Source: Hofstenia miamia (lineage: Eukaryota > Xenacoelomorpha > Acoela). From it: a stretch of DNA of 64,000 nt. The DNA is taken from positions 463,978 through 527,977 of the forward strand of contig SCFE01000032.1 of assembly GCA_004352715.1 (NCBI GenBank), read 5' to 3'. How positions within the stretch are numbered: position 1 is the first letter of the stretch; each line of letters starts with the position of its first letter. This document shows positions 33,648 through 45,547 of the stretch, one piece after another. The notes beneath the pieces were generated by a model. That model saw only the letters and a program-made list of their open reading frames with translations. It was not told where the DNA came from and ran no database searches. A program made the position numbers and the translations under genes.

Positions 33648-34511
33648 AGTTGTTCATATTTTGATCATGTTTGAAAATTTGTAATAACGACCTGATGTGG
33701 TGCAGTTTTTCCTAAAAATTATTGGGCATAAAAGTTTTTCAAATCGGTTGCACTTTAGATGGGCTTCAAACGGGATGAAGTTTTTTTCAAAATTGTAGTA
33801 ATTAGGTGCATCCTCTGTTGCGAAACAATAATTATTTTTTACTTTTGCATTATTTCCAGCAAATAGAGACTAAATCGCTAAATTATAATTGATAGAATTT
33901 CTTTCGATTTACAAAGATTAACTACGTCGTTTATAACTTTTCTAGAACAAAATAACGTTTGTCAAACTAATTTTAACAAAGATTCATTGAATTTGAATGC
34001 ATATAAACAAAAATTTATTTAGTGGGACTTGTTATATTTATATGTGATGTTGTAATGTAATTGAACCTTATTTTTACTCTAAATTTGCAAACATTTACAT
34101 ACTTGCTATTTGTTCAAACACTTAATTCTTGCAATGAATTTAACAACAATAATTATTTGATTTTATCAAGACTCTATCAATCTATGAAAAATACATTTGC
34201 GTAATTCAATCGAAAAAAAATCATTTAAAATTGAACCTTCTGGGAAAAGGCTTTAGTGGTTTTCCTCTAGGACGCTTTATCAAAGATAATTTGTCGATTT
34301 TAGCATTGAGGTGTAAAAAAACTTGAAAATGTAATTCATTGCATATTTGGTAACAGAGGATTCCCCAATATTATGGCAATTTTATGCAAAACTTCATCCC
34401 TCTTGAAGGAGTTCTAAAATTCAAATCAATTGAAATTTTATTTTTGCAAAAAGTTTTATGCAAAACTTCATCACATCGCAACTTTTGAAATATGCCAAAA
34501 TATGGACAACT
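33648..34511. mobile_element. Element with long (~180 bp) inverted repeats
   Basis: The left 33648-33830 and, in reverse, the right 34511-34340 share many blocks in the same order: AGTTGTTCATATTTTG/AGTTGTCCATATTTTG, CTGATGTGGTGCAG/GCGATGTGATGAAG, GGGATGAAGTTT in both, and ATCCTCTGTT in both. The centre (33831-34339) is non-coding. Overall about 864 bp. A clear target duplication was not identified. Fits a foldback element or a long-TIR MITE. Confidence 0.55.
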
Positions 34512-35146
34512 ATAATGTATGCATTGCATTACTGAATGTCCCTTATAATTTAGTTAATTTGAGAGCAACAAATGTTCCAAAAATACATATATGATCAGAA
34601 ACAAAAGAACTTCTGCTACTTTTGTGATTTAAAAACCCAACAACTAGATATATTGCTTCAAGACTATCAGGACAAAGCAAGATCTTTTTCAAATGATTAG
34701 AAATTGATATTTGATTTATTGGTAGACTTTTCTGAGAAAGTCCTTTATTTTAAGATTTCAAATTGATTATTCTTTGAGAATGCTGGATAATGTTCATTTT
34801 AGGTCGATTGTTTGGGATATTTTACGAATGGTCCAATCAATGGTGCGCGTTGGAAAATTTTACGTTGTTATCATTTATAGCTTTTTGCCCTTCACGTTTC
34901 TTTACTGATTAGGCAAGCAGTTGACAAGTAATAACGTTAGCAATAGTAAATCTTCAATATATTGGCTACATTTAATTTCAGTGCTTTCAAAACAAACTTG
35001 TTGAGATTTATTAATTAAATAAATATCAGTAAGTGGTATTTTTCTAAATATCATGCACTAATCTGAAAGATTTGCAAATATTTGCTCGCAGCATTCTATT
35101 TATTGATGATCAGTGTGTACAGCTGGAAGCTGTGATAGAAATAATC

Positions 35147-38100
35147 ATGGACATTCCAGACCCAGTCAGTTCGGAAGCAACCGTGGCTGATCATAAAGCG
35201 GCTGTAATAAAAAAATACTACAACAAACGTAGTGATGTTGAAGGACTTCGGCAAGTTTGTCTTTCAATTTCAGTGTTAATCTTCACAGGTAATCTATTTA
35301 ATCAACACAAACAACTGAAATTTAATACTGAATATATTCTGTTACACTCAAGAAAAGTTGTTTTAAGAAACTGAAGCCATTCAATTTAGAATGCTGTAAA
35401 GCTTGTCAAAAGAAACTTGAATATTACCTTAAATTGCCACTGCCCATGTTTACAAATACGTAAATGAATACTCTTATTGTCCTTCTAAAGTCTAGCTAAA
35501 TTTTTTTGCTACATTTATTTTCCAAAATCCTTATTTTTTTATGCCATCCAATATTTTGTAAACTTTAATTGTTTTGTTGCCATTGACAAGCTGCAAGATA
35601 ATATTTGTAATTCATGCAAATCAAAGTCACTTTCTAGTAAAAATATATCAAGAGGTAAATGCGCCACAACCATTAAAATATTTCCTAATTATGAGACAAA
35701 TTTCGAACTTCGGTAATTGAAAAATTCATAGGTAATAACATCACTTTAATGGTCAAATTTTGTAAGCTAAATGCACATCATGTTGTAATGCATGCAACAG
35801 TATATCCGAAATTCCTAAAATTCATAAAATTCAATCTCGATAGCATTATGTATCTTGTAATTTGAGATCAATAACTATTATGTATCTGCTTGTACATGTA
35901 TTATATTTCACAGAATATTACTTGTATTCTGCACATGCCAGAGGCGTACTCGAGGGGTGCTCAGGGGGCTCAGCCTATCTTATTAAATCTACGGGGAGCC
36001 CAGCTCCCACCCCTTGTTAAGGTTATATTATGGGTTTTATTGGTGTATTTTAATTGTTAAATAACGAAATTTGGTCAAAATATATAACATAAAAATATTA
36101 CTTCTCAAATATAGAGGATCTATATTTGAGAAGGGATATCTTTATTTTTGTGGTATGCATGTAGCAGGGCTGTACTCCTAAATATTTAGGAGTACAGCCC
36201 TGCTACATACAAACTACAAAAATAAATTGCATCAATTCTAATTTTGAATACAATGTCCAAAGATACCACGAAAATTTATTAAACAAAAATTGGAAATTGC
36301 ATGCATTTAATAACTTCTATAGGGAAAGACTTTCACCATTGCAGAATATTTACCAGGTTGTACACAAGAATGTTTTCACTATTATCGAATTTTCATTATT
36401 GCCGCATCACTATTATTAGTAAAATACAAGCATTTTCATTTGTAGCAGTGATAATTGTCAAATTTTCACTATTGCCAAACTCGTCTGTATATACAAAACA
36501 AGTATCGAGCATTGCCGTTATTTTTCCCTTGAGGATTTTTTGATAGATTCAATACATTTACGAGTGCTATAAGAGTCTCAAAATCATAATGTTTAGTATT
36601 TATTAATTACAAATCACAGAATTATGCATGAACGTAAAATTTAAATAATAAATAAAAATTTGGGAAATTCTGACTACAGAAATCATACAATTAATAACAA
36701 ATTCTGCAATATTTAAAAGCAAATTTGTTTTAAAGGGCAAGTGGTTGAAGATTGGTGATTAGAATCATATTTTGAACTAGGTTCATTATAAATGTGGTTA
36801 CGAATTATTGTCATTTTTGAATACACAAGATTACATCTCAACCGTAATCCCGTCGAATATTCAAATTTTAGTCCGAATTAGAATATATGAAGGATATTCT
36901 TATGGAATGGAGTTTGAATCTGTGGATTCGAAAATTCGAACTTTTATGCAATGCAGGGCTGATAAAGAAATTTCTGGTTGAGTTCTAAGTTTTTTATAAA
37001 ATATATTTTTGTATGAAGCGCGTAATGATATTTCTCAATTAAATTCTTCAATTGTAGAAGGAATCCGCTAAGGTATTTCATGTTTCGAAGTAGTTTTTTA
37101 CAAATAACTCTTAGCAACAGTGTTTTTGCAATGGAAAATATTACATAAACCACATTATATTTTGGATTCGAATTCAGATATAGTTTCACAAATAAATGAC
37201 CTCAATTTTCAAATTTAAGTTCGATACAAAAAAGTTGGTTCAAAAGAGTAATTTCATGATAGCAAATGTAATTTTGCCATTTTAGGATGGCTGCAATATT
37301 TTCTACGAAACAGTTATTGGTATATTTACTACACAATGCTTCTAATCAATGGATTTTTCTGGGCATTTGTATTTCACGGAGTTCATGAATTAGTGCATGG
37401 TACGGCACTTAGGTCTCAGTTCCTATGCAACTTATTCAAGCACATCTACGGATTCGCTTGCATGAGACCGGCGATCCATTATTACTATTACCACTGGCCG
37501 CATCATCTGCACACGGGAGACAGTGAAAAGGATCCAGAACTGCTTGATTCAATGATAGACGCTGATATAAACTCAATTAAGGATTACGTTGTATATCTCT
37601 CTGGAATTCCTTTCTGGATTGACAGAATCACATCTCTAGTACGTCATTCCTTTGGATGTTTCTTAACAGACAGAGTGGAATACTATTTGAGATCAGATTT
37701 AAGAGCCCAAAGCCGCATTTCAAAAGAAGCGAAAGTTTATTTGGCATTATATGTAACTATTGCATGTACTGGTACGTTTTTGGAAACAATAAATTTATAG
37801 ATTTACTAAATTTGGGTAATGATCTGAAGTAAAGGGGATAAATACTATACATAGGTTGCTAGTTTAATTAGATTTCTGTAAGATAATCCTTCATTATATG
37901 AATTGATCTTCAAACAATAAATATTTTTGTATATTTCTTAGGCTGAGCTCACACACCTGTAGATATTGCGTGGAATTTGCTAAATTGCCCCTCCCCTGGG
38001 AGTGACGCCCAAATGTCTGCGCGGTCTTTGGAAATTGTCTGGAACATCAATCTCAAAAGACATGGTAATTGTCTTGTTGTACAGTTCTTCGCTGATGTAT

Positions 38101-40375
38101 GCGCTCGGCTCGGGATTAAAATAGTAATAACACCTATAATTGCCATAAACGTATATCACATTCGGCAAAATTTACTTGTAGATTCAAAAAAATAGTACGA
38201 AAGCATTAGTTGTGTATCAAAGCTTAATGAACCAATCTAATTTTCGATCATTTTATTGGGTGTTTATTTGACGTGCATCTACACACAAATATAGTGATGG
38301 AGATACATTAATTAAATTTGTCCAATATTAAAGTTATGATATTGATTTCCAGTAATTTTCTTATCATTGTCAGAATTTCATCCAAAACACCTATTCAACA
38401 TCTATCAATAGAAATTGAAATTTGTCCCTACTGTTTATCTCATTATGAAAAAAAACTATAACATCATCACATACTTCTGTGATCTATTTTAGTATTTTCA
38501 GTGTGTAAATTAAGTGTTAATTTTATCTCAATTATCATTTATGGAAGACTTCAATTAGCAGGTACACATCAGAATATTTAAAACATCAAAAGTTTACTCT
38601 TGATTTATCATGAAAAAGAAAAAATTACCAGAAGCTTGCACAAGCAGCATTTCGAAAATATTTGTTTCGTTTGTTACAAACCAATATTTGGCTGTTTAAT
38701 TTTCTGAAGAAATCGAAAACTGGGTTTTCCTTACTTTCTTAAGGCATATAAATCTGAACAAATATTAACCTATGAACTATTTGCTAAATTTTTGGGGTTA
38801 AAATATATTTGCTCAAAATGCAAGGCTAAATTTTCAGCTTGTAGGCTCCAAAATTAGAGAGTTCAGTGTTAAAAGGGCGCGAAGTCACATATACGTATTA
38901 TTGAGTAAAATCAAAAACAATTTCTTTTGCATAAATGTATTATTGAAGTAAAGTAAGACTGTTCATATAATAATTATATTATTTCATTCAATATTACTTA
39001 CATTTTGGGAAAATAAGTAATTACATTTCATCATCTTGTTCAGATTGTTCAATGACGCTATCATGATAAAATGAGGTCAAGTTCATATTTTGTATTAAAG
39101 TCAAATTATGTCTTATAGGTATTACATTGCAACGGTATTATCATTAAAACACAAGCTCCTTAGATAAAAATATAAAGATGACATTTTAACATAAAAAATA
39201 AATAATACAAATATAAACACTTCCATCACTGTATATCAACTACGAAACCTAAAAAATTCCCGACTCTGTGTGTTGTAATATTAGACTGAGAAAGTCTTAA
39301 AAAGTAAAGATATTGGTCATTACAACAGCCTTTAAAAACAAGAAAATGTTATGAGGTGATTAAGTTCATGACTGTGGACTTGACGCCCTTTGTGAACTGA
39401 ATGCAAAACTTCCAATAACGTTTTTAACATATTGTTAAAAGGAACTTACTCTTGCAACACTGTTAAAAGAAGTAGTTATCTATCAGATATAATAAAGTTT
39501 AAGAAATTTATGAAGTGTAATTTAGCCGCTTTTAACATTGAACCCTCCCATTACAAATTGATTCTTGAATTGAGTTGACCCTGATTTTCGACATTAATTT
39601 TTGATAATGAATCTCAGATAGAACATATTTCAAAAAACTACGTTCAGCAAATATTGAAGTCTTCAATTTGAAGACTATACGCTATGCCTCATAAAGTTAC
39701 GATTTGTTACGATATAGGGATATATAGAATTTCAAAGGTTGATTGAATACTAAGTATTAAGCATGCTTTAATGTTAAACGTAATATGATGTATATTTTAT
39801 CAGATTAAAAAACCTAATAAGACGATGGAGCCGCTGCCATCTGAATGCATTGCAGTATTTTTCGTTTCTTCCGATTTGAGTTCTTTCAAATAGCCTTGCT
39901 CCATTTTCCAAACAAATGGTGAAAGCGCATGAAAAATATTGAAAGAAGGCAATTGCAAAAACTATCCTAGACATGCAATTGTGCTCTTTATGAAGATATT
40001 TGTGTTATTTTCAGAAATTTCTACTATTTTCTTTGAGACATGAGATCTTTATTATTCCTAAGCCACCCAAATTGTTTGATTTCAAGGTCTACTCTAATGT
40101 AAAACTCAACTCTAAATCATAAAATCAATTACATTTATCCATGGTAAGAAAAGCGTACTAATATATGATGGCATAATATTTGTTTTTCATGGGTAGATTT
40201 AAACTTTTGTCCAGACTGATTTCAATTTGGCTTCACACAACCTTTGAATTAGAATTATTCAGCTGCAACATGGTAATGGTATTTTTGATAAGTAGCGCCA
40301 ATTTTAATAAAAATCACTTATCATTATACAGTTGATCTTTGGTGAATATAATTATTGTAGCATATTGAAGGGACA

Positions 40376-40416
<41 letters not shown>

Positions 40417-42059
40417 GCGATGATATATGATTAGCCGATGATGCCTGCATGTTCAACGTATTTCAACATGCATAGGTTACTAATAAATGAGAGTAAAACA
40501 GAATTTTGTATTTTGCAGCTCACTACGTCTAATTACAATGTTTCGGCATTAACTCTGAAACTCAATAATATTAGGGTTCCACCTGTAGACAATTATTTTG
40601 GAATATGTTTTGACTCGAATCTAAATTTTGAATCTCACATTAATGCAATAATCCGAAAATTGGCTATAGGTATAAGTATTATGTCAATGATAGTAATGAA
40701 ATTGCTAGCATGCGCTTTAATTTATTTTTTTTCATTAGTTTATTTTGAGTTACTTAAGTTATGTAAATATATTATTTACTGATCTAAAAGATGTTTTTCA
40801 TAGATAACTCGAATCCAATTAGAATGGGCTCTAAATGTTTCAAAGAAAAATTCTTCCCAGACTAAACACTTTATTTCTAGGTCTATTCTTTTCTTAAGAC
40901 TGCTAATCTTGTTGAACCCAATGTTAACGTTATAATCCTATACTAATCTGGTTTTAATCAAAAGCAGAATTCCAGTTTAAAACACTTCACTTGGGCTAAA
41001 TACAGAAATAAGTATTGAAGCAATCATTTATTGATATCGCTATTCGAACTTGGAACTCACTATCTAAAGAGATAAAGAACATTGAAAAGCTGCAAACGTT
41101 TAAGAAACACATCAATATTTTTCATTAGCAAAAGTATATCTCGGGTAAAGCATCACTAAGATCAGACTTGTCAACGAGCCGAGCTTAGCTGAGAACTGTA
41201 TTGGATATTCAATGAGCGTAAAACGAGCCTTTATTAATCCAAGAAAGTTTATAGTTCTGTTTTTTAATTTGCTTATGAAGATTTTTCTTATTTTTTCATT
41301 TTATATACTTTTTTTATAATCTTAACTATGTATTAAATAATAGGAAGAGCTATGTAAAAAATTTTAAGAGCGCAATATTTTAAAAAAAATCTAGCTAAGA
41401 CTAGCCTCATTGAATACTCAAAAGTAAAACGAACCAAACCGAGTCAGCTTAGAAATTTCGGCTCGTTGACAAGTCTGACAAGGATACAAATTCTACAATA
41501 ATGATTATACAATATCTCGTTCTTGAAATTCTTATAGTAATTTATTCCTAGCTTGGTAGAATTATTGTATATATTGTTTTATTCTATTGTATGTATTCGC
41601 ATAATATTTGTATATTTGATAACGCTATTCAGACAAATTACAGGTTTCTAATTGTTAGCATTTATCTGAATAAAAAATATCTTATCTTATTTTATTATAA
41701 GCATGATCTTAGGAATTCTGTACCACGATTTTGGGAAGCTTCTTCTTTTTCATTGGATTCTGCCTAGTTTGATAGGTCAAGTTCATTTGCGAATCTATTT
41801 ATTTGCAGAACATCGTGGTTGTAAAATAAGCTCTGAAGTCAAGCATAACACAAGGACAAGTTCAACGTACTCTTGGTATAGCAGATTAGCATGGAACATG
41901 ACTTATCATGCTGAGCATCATGCATACCCCGGTGTGCCTTTCTATCTACTCAAAGATGTTTCTAAATCTTCATCTGGAATAAGAAATACTTGTATTCCTG
42001 ATGGAAGCGGTGGATACATAATGACAAACATTGGTGTTATTTCAAATATTAACAGCTAA
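35147..42059 (+). CDS. Membrane fatty acid desaturase, three exons, 324 aa
   Basis: Exons 35147-35288, 37286-37771 and 41713-42059 have consensus donors (G|GTAATC, G|GTACGT) and AG acceptors. Both introns are phase 1 and each junction makes a Gly codon; the total of 975 bases is exactly 325 codons including the stop. The protein has HELVH (81-85), HWPHH (117-121), AEH (241-243) and HAEHH (275-279), the di-iron histidine ligands of membrane fatty acid desaturases (PF00487 type). Hydrophobic segments lie around residues 35-80 and 200-240. The N-terminal NKRSDVEGLRQ, GTALRS after box 1, EKDPEL after box 2, and AEHRGC followed by NTRTS recall bacterial desaturases of the MocD-like group more than the usual animal acyl-CoA desaturases. 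The expected role is O2-dependent desaturation or hydroxylation of a lipid in a membrane; the substrate is unknown. The Met at 35147 is the first ATG in frame, but an upstream exon cannot be excluded. All residues needed for iron binding are present. Confidence 0.85.
35937..36000. repeat. hAT-like terminal fragment in desaturase intron 1
   Basis: CAGAGGCGTACTCGAGGGGT has the form of a hAT terminus (CAGAGGCGTA...). No matching partner end was found. It lies 100-160 bp before two strong palindromes. Confidence 0.35.
36101..36133. repeat. Perfect 15-bp-arm hairpin
   Basis: CTTCTCAAATATAGA (36101-36115) is exactly complementary to 36119-36133, with a 3-base loop GGA. Located in desaturase intron 1. 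Confidence 0.8.
36159..36208. repeat. Perfect 50-bp palindrome
   Basis: Two 25-base arms meet without spacer at 36183/36184. The arm contains CAGGGCTGTACTCCTAAATA from 36165, which looks like a hAT terminus placed head to head with itself. With some mismatches the inverted symmetry extends to about 36131 and 36236 (TTTATTTTTGTGG against CTACAAAAATAAA). No direct repeats flank it. Confidence 0.85.
36240..37285. other. Remainder of desaturase intron 1
   Basis: AT-rich, without a recognisable nested gene or element. It ends in the acceptor TTGCCATTTTAG before 37286. Confidence 0.5.
37980..38168 (-). other. Coding-like segment in desaturase intron 2
   Basis: On the - strand an open frame of 62 codons reads YGNYRCYYYFNPEPSAYISE in its first part and PRRHLGVTPRGGAI at its end, then a stop. 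GC content is clearly higher than in the flanks and the protein has a natural composition, unlike most chance frames here. I do not recognise it with certainty. It may be a fragment of a retroelement or of an integrated virus, or an exon of an unknown gene. The reverse frame is probably a shadow. Confidence 0.3.
38230..40380. other. Desaturase intron 2, left part
   Basis: AT-rich; no element or gene recognised. A TA microsatellite follows at 40381-40412. Confidence 0.5.
40381..40412. repeat. (TA)n microsatellite
   Basis: TA run directly before the truncated start of a LINE. Confidence 0.9.
40424..41690 (+). mobile_element. 5'-truncated LINE in desaturase intron 2
   Basis: It starts at the reverse transcriptase catalytic motif: 40434-40442 encodes ADD of the YADD box (the Tyr codon is TTA). 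After frameshifts HRLLINESKTEFC and VDNYFGICFDSNLNFESHI form the thumb. After further decay DIAIRTWNSLSKEIKNIEKL at about 41033-41095 is the C-terminal 'WNsLp.eik' block. The 3' UTR ends in ATCTGAATAAAAAATATCTT and a short (TCTTA)n tail. A MITE is inserted at 41163-41477. The - strand copies at 44226-45910 belong to the same family. It is in the same orientation as the desaturase and ends about 20 bp before exon 3. Confidence 0.7.
41163..41477. mobile_element. hAT-like MITE, copy 2
   Basis: 315 bp with inverted termini CAGACTTGTCAACGAGCC, as in copy 1 at 28877. It interrupts the 3' part of a LINE. The flanks ACTAAGAT (41155-41162) and ACAAGGAT (41478-41485) are a degenerate 8-bp duplication: the sister LINE copy on the other strand has this site once (ATCCTAGC at 44431-44438). 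Confidence 0.85.
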
Positions 42060-42162
42060 TGATTTTTGAAGATGTGCAGTAGTGTAATATCTAATGATTG
42101 ATAGGCAATCTGTATTAAAGATGATATTTCTTAAATTAGCAATTCTACAGGATACTTTTTTT

Positions 42163-42168
42163 AATAAA
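42163..42168 (+). terminator. Poly(A) signal of the desaturase gene
   Basis: AATAAA about 100 bp after the stop codon at 42059. Confidence 0.5.
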
Positions 42169-42169
42169 A

Positions 42170-44225
42170 ACACTATCGAAACAATGATTAATTTTAGCAA
42201 AATTTGTTTAATAGTTTAAATATAATAATATGCTGCATTTATATTATTAAAAATATTTGTTAAAATCAGTATGTATTGATACGTTTTCTTGAATACATTC
42301 AAAGCAGTTATTCTTCACACAATTGTGCTATTTTAGCATCGCTATTTTCAACAATGTATTCAAGTAAGAAATCTTTTGCATACTTTTCTATTTAGCATTG
42401 ATGGTTCTCTTTGTATTTTTAAACATTTAAAACAGTAATTGACAGTTTGTTGTAAATAAACTTCTTAAGATGTCCTTGTAAATTTCAGAAAAAATTAATA
42501 ACAGAGAGAACAAAAAATACAATTGTATAAAATTTAATAGGAAATCAATTACACTGAACTTATAATTTCAAATGATTGTCTGTTTTTAGTAATATATGTT
42601 ATTTCTAAAAAATTATACCGTTGATACAATTTTCAATTCGATTTGCTCTATCACATAAAATGGACACCTTTAAATATTTATCTATTTTGAAAAACATGTT
42701 AAATATATATTAGGATTTTTTCTAGAAAAAAAGTTGTTTTCCGGAATCTGGAAGAAAAAGTATAAAGACAAATATTTTGTACACACTCAAGGATTTTGCA
42801 GTAATCCCTTCACAACTTTGTTTTGCCGCATTTTAATTCTGTCACATTACTATTTAATCAATTTCACCAAAGTATTATTAAAAAATGCGAACTGTTTTTT
42901 GCAAATTTTTATATAGATTTTTACAAAAAATATGAAAAACTGTTGGCAACTCTTTGTAATATCATTTGGTCACAACTCTTATTTCCGATTTTAGTTTCAT
43001 ATTTCAAACTCATTTAGCATTTTCATCATAAAATATTGATTTTCAATCTAGTTGCAATTTGTATTTTAATCGGTTACTCAACAGGCTTTTGTAAGTACAT
43101 ACTTATTAATGTACAGTACTTTTTCAATGATTTTTTTAATTTACCTTCAATTTTGTAACATTATTGATTATTCTAATATTAATCATTTTAGTGTTTGAGG
43201 CAAATTAATAAATGTTATGGATTTAGCAACACCTAGATCACATAGCCTTAAACTACCTATGTCCTTTATAAAAGACAAAATACTTTTGCAAATTCAACAA
43301 TTTCCTCTAATCCTTTTACGAAAATAAGAAATCCTGGAATGTGGATACAGCGATTGGTGAACGTTGAAAATTTATGCAAAAGTGTATTGTTGTGGCTGAA
43401 GTATTTGTCTTTAAAAATTCCAATTTTTAGAAAAGTTTTAATTTCTCACCATTCTTAACGTTCAGGAAATCAGGAGTCAAAAATCCATGTGAGCAGAAAC
43501 TAAGGCCAACTGTTTTTTATGTAGGCAGGCAACCTAAACCAATTGAGACTTGCTGCACCCAAAGTCAGATGTCGAAACGCCTCAATGGAAAAGCACCGAG
43601 TCGTGGTTTAAAAGCACAAATAAAAAAGGGTGGTACTCCTCTATCTTGTGGTTCTTTTCGATCTTGGATAGCATTATTACTTAGTGTGCTATAATCGTTA
43701 ACGATTTCTTTAAGAAACCATAAACAAATTTAAAAAATTCTTAGGCAATTTAAGGTTCATATGCGTTCTGTAGTCAAAATTTTGTGTGGGAATCATATAT
43801 TTTAGTTGGAAATAGTAGAATTGACATTGTAGACTAAAGTTTGTAAATTATTGAAGAAATATAAATATAAAAAATGTAGTTGTAAAAAGTTGATAAACTT
43901 GTTTTGTACTTTGAAAAAATATTACAACAGAAATCTTTATTCAAACATACATACTTTAATATTTCAGTGATAAAAATACAACCCGTTGTAGTCGTTATTG
44001 ACCCAATGCAGTTTTAGAATTTATTTTAATGGCTAGATTTGATTAAAAGAAAGTAGTTTCACATGGAGCTAGTTAGCACTTATATTTTAATATATAATAT
44101 TGATTTATATGACCAACAGTCGTAGAGGTTTAGAGTTCCGAAATATTTCAGTTGAAATAGTTGAAATTCGCAATTTGTAATTAACAAAAGCGTCAATTAA
44201 AAAATTGATAGTGTGGGAGAGAAAA
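42170..44225. other. No recognisable gene
   Basis: AT-rich 3' flank of the desaturase gene. A less AT-rich patch at about 43480-43670 (GCACCGAGTCGTGG within it) has no domain that I can recognise on either strand. Confidence 0.4.
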
Positions 44226-44641
44226 TATAAGATAAGATATTCTTTATTCAGATAAATATTGACAATTAATAACTGGTAATTCATCTGAAAAGCGTCGAAA
44301 AATATACAAGCATACGTAATACATACAAAACAACAAATAACTATACAATAAATCTACCAGGCTAGGGAAAAATTAATAATGAGAGATTTCAAGTACGGGT
44401 TGTTGAGTAATCATAATTTTAAAATTTATATCCTAGCCATGATTTACCTGAGATATACTGTTGTTTAAGGTAAATTTTAATTTGTCTTTTAAAAACGCTT
44501 AATTTTTCAATGTTTTTTATTTCTTTAGGCAATCAATTCCAAGTTCGGATAGCGGTATTAATGAATGATTCTTTCACAATTTTTTTTCTATATCTAATAC
44601 ATGTAAAATGTTTTGATCTGGAGTTCTGCTTATGAATAAAA
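44226..44641 (-). mobile_element. LINE 3' end, same family as 40424-41690
   Basis: Starts with (GATAA)n, the tail of the element on the opposite strand, then the 3' UTR. At about 44460-44575 (- strand) the C-terminal block reads PKEIKNIEKLSVFKRQIKIY preceded by TAIRTWN. Cut by a 675-base gap at 44642. Confidence 0.75.
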
Positions 44642-45316
44642 NNNNNNNNNNNNNNNNNNNNNNNNNNNNNNNNNNNNNNNNNNNNNNNNNNNNNNNNNNN
44701 NNNNNNNNNNNNNNNNNNNNNNNNNNNNNNNNNNNNNNNNNNNNNNNNNNNNNNNNNNNNNNNNNNNNNNNNNNNNNNNNNNNNNNNNNNNNNNNNNNNN
44801 NNNNNNNNNNNNNNNNNNNNNNNNNNNNNNNNNNNNNNNNNNNNNNNNNNNNNNNNNNNNNNNNNNNNNNNNNNNNNNNNNNNNNNNNNNNNNNNNNNNN
44901 NNNNNNNNNNNNNNNNNNNNNNNNNNNNNNNNNNNNNNNNNNNNNNNNNNNNNNNNNNNNNNNNNNNNNNNNNNNNNNNNNNNNNNNNNNNNNNNNNNNN
45001 NNNNNNNNNNNNNNNNNNNNNNNNNNNNNNNNNNNNNNNNNNNNNNNNNNNNNNNNNNNNNNNNNNNNNNNNNNNNNNNNNNNNNNNNNNNNNNNNNNNN
45101 NNNNNNNNNNNNNNNNNNNNNNNNNNNNNNNNNNNNNNNNNNNNNNNNNNNNNNNNNNNNNNNNNNNNNNNNNNNNNNNNNNNNNNNNNNNNNNNNNNNN
45201 NNNNNNNNNNNNNNNNNNNNNNNNNNNNNNNNNNNNNNNNNNNNNNNNNNNNNNNNNNNNNNNNNNNNNNNNNNNNNNNNNNNNNNNNNNNNNNNNNNNN
45301 NNNNNNNNNNNNNNNN
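44642..45316. other. Assembly gap (675 N)
   Basis: Unsequenced interval inside LINE sequence. Confidence 0.99.
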
Positions 45317-45546
45317 GATAAGATAAGATAAGATATTCTTTATTCAGATAAATATTGACAAATAATAACTGGTAATTTATCTGAAAAGCGTCGAAAAATA
45401 TACAATCATACGTAATACATACAAAACAACAAATAACTATACAATAAATCTACCAGGCTAGGGAAAAATTAATAATGAGAGATTTCAAGTACGGGTTGTT
45501 GAGTAATCATAATTGTAAAATTTATATCCTAGCCATGATTTACCTG
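45317..45546 (-). mobile_element. Second LINE 3' end of the same family
   Basis: Nearly the same as 44226-44467 but with several substitutions, so a distinct copy or allele. Begins with four GATAA units and ends at the N at 45547. Confidence 0.7.
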
Positions 45547-45547
45547 N

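Noticed and set aside
36157-36210. Reading the 50-bp palindrome as a third micro-insertion with target duplication
   Set aside because: The flanks are inverted, not direct, repeats, so the 8-bp duplication seen at 740 and 47948 is absent.
43480-43680. Less AT-rich patch considered as an exon or small RNA gene
   Set aside because: No open frame with splice sites, no tRNA fold and no known RNA motif seen.
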